Positions 40,193 through 45,560 of a DNA stretch of 45,560 bases are shown here, piece by piece (position 1 is the first letter of the stretch; each line of letters begins with the position of its first letter). The position numbers and the translations under genes are program-made. The stretch is taken from the NCBI GenBank assembly GCA_016871915.1, contig VHBP01000015.1:1-45560 (forward strand), written 5' to 3'. The notes below the pieces were generated by a model. The model ran no database searches and was not told where the DNA came from. It was given only the letters and a program-made list of their open reading frames with translations. The stretch is from Gemmatimonadota bacterium (GTDB lineage Bacteria; Gemmatimonadota; Gemmatimonadetes; Gemmatimonadales; Gemmatimonadaceae).

Positions 40193-41595
40193 CCTTCACC
40201 TACTCGACTCCCATGCACAGCACGGATCGTAGCACCCTCCGGTCGGCCGGGCGGCGCACCGCCACCCTCGCCCTCGGGCTCATCGCTGCGCTCTCGGCGC
40301 ATGCCGTCGGCGCGCAGGTCACGACCCCTGTGGCCCCGCAGTCGCAGCCGGTGGTACTCCGCGGCGCGACCATCCACACCGTGACCAAGGGCACCATCAC
40401 CAAGGGGACGATCGTCCTCGATAAGGGCCGCATCCTCGCCATCGGTGGCGCGGACGTCGCGGTGCCGCGCGGCGCCAAGGTGGTCGACGTCGCCGGGAAG
40501 CACATCTATCCCGGCCTCATCGACGCCTATAGCACCGTCGGCATCACCGAGATCGATGCCGTCGAGGTCTCGAACGACATCACCGAGCTCGGCGACTTCA
40601 ATCCGAACGTGCGGGCCGAGGTCGCGGTCAACGCGGAGAGCCGGCACATCGGCACCTCGCGCTCGGCCGGTGTGCTCGTCGCGTTCAGCACTCCCGAGGG
40701 CGGGGTGATCTCAGGGCTCTCCTCGGCGATGTCGCTCGAGGGGTGGACCTGGGAGGAGATGTCGATGAAGGGCGCCGCGGCGCTCAACGTGAACTGGCCC
40801 GATCCGGTCGCGCGCCCGCGTCGCTTCGGCGGCCCACCCCCGGGCGCGATGGGCCCCGGTGCGCGTTCCCCGGCCCCCAAGACCTACGCCGAGCAGGTGC
40901 AGGCGCTCAAGGACTTCTTCGCCGAAGCGCGGGCGTATCGGGATGCGCAGCAGGCGGGACAGGTCGCGCGCACCGATGTGCGGTATGCGTCGATGATTCC
41001 CGTATTGGATCGTGCGATCCCCGTGGTCGTCGCGGCGAACTCCGTCTCGCAGATCAACGACGCCATCACCTGGGCCAAGGCGGAGGGGGTGCGCCTCGTG
41101 ATCCGCGGTGGGCGCGACGCGATCCATGTCGCCGACCGCCTGAAGGCGGAGAACATCCCGGTGATCCTGACCTCCACGCTCGACGCCCCCCAGCGCACCT
41201 ATGAGGGGTACGACGGCGGCTACAACGCGCCGGCGCAGCTCTACGCCGCTGGCGTGCGTTTCGCGATCGCCGGTGGGTCGGGCGGCCTCTACACCTATCG
41301 CCTGCCGTGGGAGGCAGGGGTCGCGGTCGCCTTCGGTCTGCCGGAGGAGGAGGCGCTGAAGGCGGTGACGATCAACGCCGCCGAGTTCATGGGGATCGCC
41401 GACCAGGTCGGTTCGTTGGAGGTCGGGAAGCAGGCGACGTTGCTGATCACCTCGGGGACGCCGCTCAACATGACGTCGGATGTGATCCAGGCCTACATCC
41501 AGGGCCGCGAGATCGACATGAACGACATGCAGAAGCAGTTCTTCAAGAAGTACATGGAGAAGATCAAGCAGCAGCCGGGGAAGATCGCGATGTGA
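40189..41595 (+). CDS. Exported amidohydrolase-like protein lacking the HxH metal motif
   Basis: 468 residues. A signal peptide (positive n-region with RSAGRR, hydrophobic ALGLIAALSAHAVGAQ) precedes an amidohydrolase fold: composite beta-sandwich residues (VVLRGATIHT, GTIVLDKGRILAIG), the loop YPGLIDAYSTVG, and the C-terminal GSLEVGKQATLLI. At 112-115 the usual D-x-H-x-H is DAYS, and the late Asp is replaced in FAIAGGSGG, so both main metal ligands are lost. This points to a non-catalytic partner of the preceding enzyme. GTG 40189 overlaps the upstream stop; ATG 40213 would also leave a complete signal peptide. The C-terminus is Lys/Met/Gln rich. Confidence 0.85.
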   Translation: MTFTYSTPMHSTDRSTLRSAGRRTATLALGLIAALSAHAVGAQVTTPVAPQSQPVVLRGATIHTVTKGTITKGTIVLDKGRILAIGGADVAVPRGAKVVDVAGKHIYPGLIDAYSTVGITEIDAVEVSNDITELGDFNPNVRAEVAVNAESRHIGTSRSAGVLVAFSTPEGGVISGLSSAMSLEGWTWEEMSMKGAAALNVNWPDPVARPRRFGGPPPGAMGPGARSPAPKTYAEQVQALKDFFAEARAYRDAQQAGQVARTDVRYASMIPVLDRAIPVVVAANSVSQINDAITWAKAEGVRLVIRGGRDAIHVADRLKAENIPVILTSTLDAPQRTYEGYDGGYNAPAQLYAAGVRFAIAGGSGGLYTYRLPWEAGVAVAFGLPEEEALKAVTINAAEFMGIADQVGSLEVGKQATLLITSGTPLNMTSDVIQAYIQGREIDMNDMQKQFFKKYMEKIKQQPGKIAM

Positions 41596-41677
41596 GTCGG
41601 GGCGCCCCGGGTGGGGCGCCCGACCGCTGACCCCGGAACGACGACGCCCCGTCCGCGGAAACCGCGGACGGGGCGTC
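41596..41677. terminator. Two consecutive hairpins, bidirectional terminator
   Basis: The second hairpin (41643-41677) is a perfect 16-bp GC-rich stem closed by an AAA loop. A first one (about 41599-41624, arms GGGGCGCCCC / GGGGCGCCCG with a bulge) begins just after the amidohydrolase stop. They lie between that plus-strand operon and the minus-strand tRNA-Ile, so they can end both transcripts. There is no long T-run. Confidence 0.75.
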
Positions 41678-41690
41678 TGGCTGTACCCAG

Positions 41691-41764
<74 letters not shown>

Positions 41765-41832
41765 GGTCAGAACCTCGAAATCAAACCGGTCGGGGGCCCC
41801 GGGTCAACGCGGGGACGGCCCGACCGGAGTGG

Positions 41833-42108
41833 TCAATCGTCGTACCGACCGGGCCCGCGGAGATCATCGTCCTCCTCCCCGAAGTCGTCATACTCGTCGT
41901 CGAGGTCGATGAGGTCGTCATCCTCCTCGTCATCGTCATCCTCGAACTCCTCGTCCTCGTCGAGGTTGTCCTCGTCGAGGTCATCGAGATTCCCGTCGAG
42001 GTCCTCGCCATCGATCACCGAGAGCCCCTCGAGATCCTCCCCGCCGATCCCGAGCTCCTCCTCGTCCGCGAGTCCCACCGCCCACCCCGACCGTGCCTGC
42101 GACCGCAT
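41833..42108 (-). CDS. Small, very acidic protein, unknown function
   Basis: 91 residues. After a short basic N-terminus (MRSQARSGWAVGLA) nearly everything is Asp/Glu with interspersed Leu, Gly and Ile, for example a run of about ten acidic residues in the middle, ending GPGRYDD. No domain is recognised; the protein is probably disordered and could bind a basic partner (ribosomal protein, nucleic-acid-binding protein) or ions. It lies between typA (42 bp downstream of its stop) and tRNA-Ile on the same strand. The coding case rests on the open frame and position; the low-complexity codons (GAC, GAG) could also give long ORFs by chance. Confidence 0.55.
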   Translation of the reverse strand: MRSQARSGWAVGLADEEELGIGGEDLEGLSVIDGEDLDGNLDDLDEDNLDEDEEFEDDDDEEDDDLIDLDDEYDDFGEEDDDLRGPGRYDD

Positions 42109-42149
42109 CTCTGCCGCTCTCCCTGCTTGGGTGATTGGTTGGCGCCGGC

Positions 42150-43985
42150 TCAGGCCCCGGCGCGCTCCTTCTTGGCGTCCCGATTGATCCGCTTCCGGTC
42201 ACTCGCGCTCAACATCCGCTTGCGCAGCCGGATGGCGTTCGGGGTGACCTCGATCAGCTCGTCGTCTTCGATATACTCGAGTGCGCTCTCCAGCGTCAAC
42301 ACCCGCGGGGGCTCGAGCTGGATCGCGTCATCGGCGCCCTTGGAGCGCATGTTCGTGAGCTTCTTCTCCTTGGTCGGGTTCACGTCCATGTCCCCCGGCC
42401 GTGAGTTCTCCCCGACGATCATCCCCTCATAGACCTCGTCCCCCGGGGTCACGAAGAGGGTCGAGCGCTCCTGGAGGTTGCCGAGGGCGAAGGCGATGAT
42501 CGTCCCCGCCTCCATGGAGATGAGCACCCCGCGGAGCCGCCCCTGCAACCCGCCGGCCCACGGCCCGTACTCGAGGAACCGGTGGTGCATGATCCCGGTG
42601 CCGCGCGTGTCGGTGAGGAACTCGGAGCGATACCCGAAGAGGCCACGCGCGGGGATCTTGTACACCAGGCGCACGAGCCCCTGCCCCGGGTTCTTCATCT
42701 CGACCATGCTCGCCTTGCGGGGGCCGAGCTTCTCGATGACGGTCCCCATGAACTCCTCGGGGACATCGATCGCGAGCTCCTCGTACGGCTCGAGTCGCTC
42801 GCCGTCGGGCCCTACGTGCGTGATCACGCGGGGACGGCTCACCTGGAACTCGTATCCCTCGCGCCGCATGGTCTCCATCAGGATCGAGAGATGGAGTTCG
42901 CCACGCCCGGAGACGGTCCAGGTGTCGGTGCTCTCGGTGTCCTCGACGCGCAGCGCGACGTTCCGCTCGAGCTCCTTTTCGAGCCGTTCCTTCAACTGCC
43001 GGCTCGTGACGTACTTCCCATCCTTCCCCGCGAAGGGCGAGTTGTTGACGAGGAAGTCGACGGAGATCGTCGGCTCCTCGACGGCGATCCCTTCCAAGCG
43101 CTCCGGATGCTCCGGATCGGTGATGGTGAGCCCGATCTCGACGCCATCCAAGCCGGCGAGCGCGACGATCTCCCCCGCCGCGGCCTGCGGGACCTCGACG
43201 CGCTCGAGCCCCTCGAAGCCGAAGAGCTTGGTGACGCGACCCGGCGCCCCCTTCAGGGTGTGATCCACCGGAAGGAGGTGCACCGTATTCCCGACCTTCA
43301 CCGTGCCGCGCTCGATGCGCCCGATGGCCAACCGCCCGAGATAGTTCGAATAGTCGATCGTCGAGACGAGCATCTGGAACGGCCCCGCGGCATCGCTCGG
43401 CGGCGCCGGCACATGCTTCACGATCGTCTCGAAGAGCGGCGTGAGGTCCACCGCCGGGGTATCGAGATCCATCGTCGAGATCCCGTCGCGCCCGGAGGCG
43501 TAGACCACCGGCGCGTCGAGCTGCGCCTCGTTGGCCTCGAGCTCGATCAGGAGGTCGAGGACCTCCTCGTGCACGCGCATCGGGTCGGCGCCGGGGCGGT
43601 CGATCTTGTTGATGCAGATGATGACGGTGCGGCCCAAGGCGAGCGCCTTGCGGAGCACGAAGCGCGTCTGCGGCATCGGGCCATCGAAGGCATCGACCAC
43701 CAGCAAGACGCCGTCGACCATGCGGAGGATCCGCTCCACCTCGCCGCCGAAGTCGGCGTGCCCCGGGGTGTCGACGATGTTGAGCTTCGTGACCCCCCAA
43801 TGGATAGAAGTGTTCTTGGCTAGGATGGTGATCCCACGCTCACGCTCGAGCGGGTTGGAATCCATCACGCGCTCGGCGATGACCTGATTCTCGCGGAAGG
43901 CCCCGGCTTGGCGGAGCATCTGATCGACGAGGGTGGTCTTCCCGTGGTCGACGTGCGCGATGATGGCGATGTTACGGATTCGCAT
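42150..43985 (-). CDS. typA: GTP-binding protein TypA/BipA
   Basis: 611 residues, full length. G motifs are complete: G1 [10 protein letters not shown]2 with [10 protein letters not shown]3 [11 protein letters not shown]4 NKIDRPGA. The EF-G-like domains II, III and V follow, and the C-terminal BipA-specific domain has [15 protein letters not shown] and [20 protein letters not shown] with a basic tail. BipA is a translational GTPase that helps 50S subunit assembly at low temperature and under stress. ATG 43985 ([13 protein letters not shown]) is the usual start; a second ATG three codons upstream is in frame. The small acidic gene and tRNA-Ile follow on the same strand. Confidence 0.96.
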   Translation of the reverse strand: MRIRNIAIIAHVDHGKTTLVDQMLRQAGAFRENQVIAERVMDSNPLERERGITILAKNTSIHWGVTKLNIVDTPGHADFGGEVERILRMVDGVLLVVDAFDGPMPQTRFVLRKALALGRTVIICINKIDRPGADPMRVHEEVLDLLIELEANEAQLDAPVVYASGRDGISTMDLDTPAVDLTPLFETIVKHVPAPPSDAAGPFQMLVSTIDYSNYLGRLAIGRIERGTVKVGNTVHLLPVDHTLKGAPGRVTKLFGFEGLERVEVPQAAAGEIVALAGLDGVEIGLTITDPEHPERLEGIAVEEPTISVDFLVNNSPFAGKDGKYVTSRQLKERLEKELERNVALRVEDTESTDTWTVSGRGELHLSILMETMRREGYEFQVSRPRVITHVGPDGERLEPYEELAIDVPEEFMGTVIEKLGPRKASMVEMKNPGQGLVRLVYKIPARGLFGYRSEFLTDTRGTGIMHHRFLEYGPWAGGLQGRLRGVLISMEAGTIIAFALGNLQERSTLFVTPGDEVYEGMIVGENSRPGDMDVNPTKEKKLTNMRSKGADDAIQLEPPRVLTLESALEYIEDDELIEVTPNAIRLRKRMLSASDRKRINRDAKKERAGA

Positions 43986-44065
43986 AGCCCTCAAAGCTAA
44001 CGACCTCAGCCCGCCAAAGGTGCCGGAGGGGACCAGTCATGCCCGGACGCCCCCGGCGAGTCCGA

Positions 44066-45262
44066 CTACCCCTCGGCCCCGAGCGCCATCTCCCCCTCGG
44101 TGAAGCTCACGTCGTGCCCGCGCGCCTTGAGCTGGGCCACCAGACTCGGCTTGTCGACCGCCTTCATCCACGCCTCCTGTGGCTCCACCAGCTTCCTCTC
44201 CACCAAGTTCAGCAGCGACTCGTTCATCGTGATCATCCCAACCTTCTTCCCCGCCTGCATCATCGAGGGGATCTGGAAGGTCTTCCCCTCACGGATGAGA
44301 TTGGAGATCGCGGTGTTGACGATGAGGATCTCCTGCGCGGCCACCCGCCCGCCCCCGATCTTCTTGCAGAGCACCTGCGCCACGACCCCCTTGAGCGACT
44401 CGGAGAGCATGGTGCGCACCTGTTCCTGCTGGTCTGCCGAGAACTGGTCGATGATGCGGTCGATGGTGCTCGCGGCTGTCGAGGTGTGGAGCGTACCGAA
44501 GACGAGGTGACCGGTCTCCGCCGTCTCGATCGCGATGCTCACCGTCTCGAGGTCGCGCAACTCGCCGACGAGGATGATGTCAGGGGCCGCTCGGAGCGCG
44601 CTCTTGAAGGACCCGGTATGCACCCCCACCTGCCGCTGCGTGACGATGCAGTGCTTGTTGGGATGCACGAACTCGATCGGGTTCTCGATCGTGATGATGT
44701 GATCGTGGCGGACCCGATTCACCAGGTCGATCAGCGCAGCCAGGGTGGTCGATTTTCCTGAGCCGGTCGGCCCGGTGACGAGCACCAATCCCTTGGTGAG
44801 GTAGCAGAGCTTCTGGACCTCCGGGGTGATCCCGAGCTGCTCGACCGTGAGCACGGTCGCCGGGATCACCCGGAAGACCGCCGCCATCCCCTTCCGCTCC
44901 GCGAGCACGTTCGCGCGAATGCGAGCCACCCCCTCGACCTCATAGGCGAAGTCGGTGTCGTTCGTCGCAGCAAACTCGGTCGCGTTCTGCTCTGGGATGA
45001 TCGCGGCGATCATCCCCTCGATATCCCGGCGCGTGAGGACGGCTTCCCCCTCGATCCGCACCATCTCGCCGAACTTCCGGATGACCGGCGGCTCGCCGAC
45101 GCGGAGGTGCAGGTCGGAACTACCGGAGGAGGCGAGGGTGTGCAGAAGGCGATGGATCCGGTCACGTGCGGCCGGATCCACCGGCACGACTGGGACCACT
45201 GACCACACCAGCGTGGTGGGGGCGGCCGCCCTGGCGGCGGCGATGGCCGAGATCTTCGCCAC
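44066..45262 (-). CDS. pilT: Type IV pilus retraction ATPase PilT
   Basis: 398 residues. A PilT N-domain (about 30-130, with GSSDLHLRVGEPPVIR) precedes the RecA-like core: Walker A GPTGSGKST, the Asp box around HIITIENPIEFVH, Walker B IILVGELRD and the His box HLVFGTLHT. The AIRNLIRE-type region near the C-terminus reads AISNLIREGKTFQIPSMMQAG, which is typical of PilT rather than PilB. It powers pilus retraction for twitching. The GTG start at 45262 gives an unusual 28-residue leader before the family similarity, so a later start is possible. A related, broken PilT-N-like gene precedes it on the same strand. Confidence 0.93.
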   Translation of the reverse strand: MAKISAIAAARAAAPTTLVWSVVPVVPVDPAARDRIHRLLHTLASSGSSDLHLRVGEPPVIRKFGEMVRIEGEAVLTRRDIEGMIAAIIPEQNATEFAATNDTDFAYEVEGVARIRANVLAERKGMAAVFRVIPATVLTVEQLGITPEVQKLCYLTKGLVLVTGPTGSGKSTTLAALIDLVNRVRHDHIITIENPIEFVHPNKHCIVTQRQVGVHTGSFKSALRAAPDIILVGELRDLETVSIAIETAETGHLVFGTLHTSTAASTIDRIIDQFSADQQEQVRTMLSESLKGVVAQVLCKKIGGGRVAAQEILIVNTAISNLIREGKTFQIPSMMQAGKKVGMITMNESLLNLVERKLVEPQEAWMKAVDKPSLVAQLKARGHDVSFTEGEMALGAEG

Positions 45263-45292
45263 ATCGGCGTCCGCCTCAGGACGGCATTCGAC

Positions 45293-45560
45293 TCAGACCC
45301 CCTCCTCATCCCGCATCACCCGGATGGAAAAGGTCACCTCTCCGATCGCATGGCGGAACGTGGATGGCTTCCCCTCATTCATCGCCTCGGCGGCCTCCTT
45401 CGGGGCGATCTCCCGCAGGAGCCCCAGGACCTGCGGCCCCGAGAGTGACCTCGTGAGCGCGTGCCCTGTCCATGCAGGACGAGCTTGGCCGGCTCGCCAT
45501 CCCGCAGCTGGAGGCCCCCCCCTTCTCCATCACCACCGTGAGCAAGCGATCGATCTCGGC
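45293..45560 (-). pseudogene. PilT N-domain-like gene, frameshifted, runs off the window
   Basis: On the minus strand the frames together spell a PilT N-terminal domain: AEIDRLLTVVMEKGG in one frame, LQLRDGEPAKLVLHGQG in a second, then LSGPQVLGLLREIAPKEAAE and ...GEVTFSIRVMRDEEGV with a stop (45293-45295) in a third. Two frame changes are therefore needed, one at a run of seven G's and one near 45440. The stop comes before any ATPase domain, so the protein would be a stand-alone N-domain. It is either a pseudogene or poor sequence at a contig end. It lies 30 bp upstream of pilT. Confidence 0.55.

Overview
The window is GC-rich, densely packed chromosomal DNA whose gene content best fits Gemmatimonadota. 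Pointers are a Ser/Thr kinase fused to a TolB/PD40-type propeller, exported amidohydrolase pairs, lipoproteins with Ig-like domains, a heme A synthase, a retraction ATPase of type IV pili, and an EF-P that lacks the usual modified lysine. This assignment is inference from gene content; no 16S rRNA or other marker is present.

Layout. 1-4887: start of a dipeptide epimerase and its DUF1611 partner (D-glutamate/muropeptide type metabolism) on the minus strand, a divergent kinase-propeller, and a convergent sterol-desaturase-like hydroxylase. 5022-9313: a four-gene minus-strand MacB/HlyD-type transporter operon (membrane fusion protein, ATPase, two FtsX-like permeases), preceded by the broken 3' end of a TonB-dependent receptor (9372-9500). 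9501-9840: a base-composition dip with a strong terminator. 9841-11217: EF-P followed on the same strand by seven tRNA genes (His, Trp, Glu, Glu, Asp, Leu, Thr). 11294-15320: the classic TesA-YbbA-YbbP neighbourhood (SGNH esterase divergent from an ABC ATPase/permease pair). 15373-18141: a secreted metalloprotease-like lipoprotein and a small six-cysteine exported protein, divergent from heme A synthase, which overlaps mannose-1-phosphate guanylyltransferase tail to tail. 20261-20406: probable remnant of an outer-membrane protein gene. 20408-24254: esterase, TspO-like protein, RidA and acyl-CoA dehydrogenase in one minus-strand operon.

24387-35579 is the most interesting part: a self-contained beta-glucan utilisation locus built as two convergent operons. 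The plus-strand operon encodes an exported clan-A glycoside hydrolase fused to a long C-terminal outer-membrane-like beta-barrel, then a cytoplasmic GH3 beta-glucosidase. The minus-strand operon encodes a lipoprotein with three tandem carbohydrate-binding-like repeats, a ROK-family regulator, a GH16 endo-glucanase lipoprotein and a GPH-type sugar symporter. Both operons are headed by the same palindrome (arms TTTGTTCG / CGAACAAA), overlapping a good promoter in one case, so the ROK protein probably controls both. No SusC/SusD pair or TonB receptor is present; the hydrolase-barrel fusion may take part of that role (inference).

35589-45560: a DUF808 membrane protein, a small toxin-antitoxin-like pair, two exported amidohydrolases (the second without the metal-binding HxH), back-to-back terminators, tRNA-Ile, a very acidic small protein, TypA/BipA, PilT, and a frameshifted PilT-N-domain-like gene running off the end.
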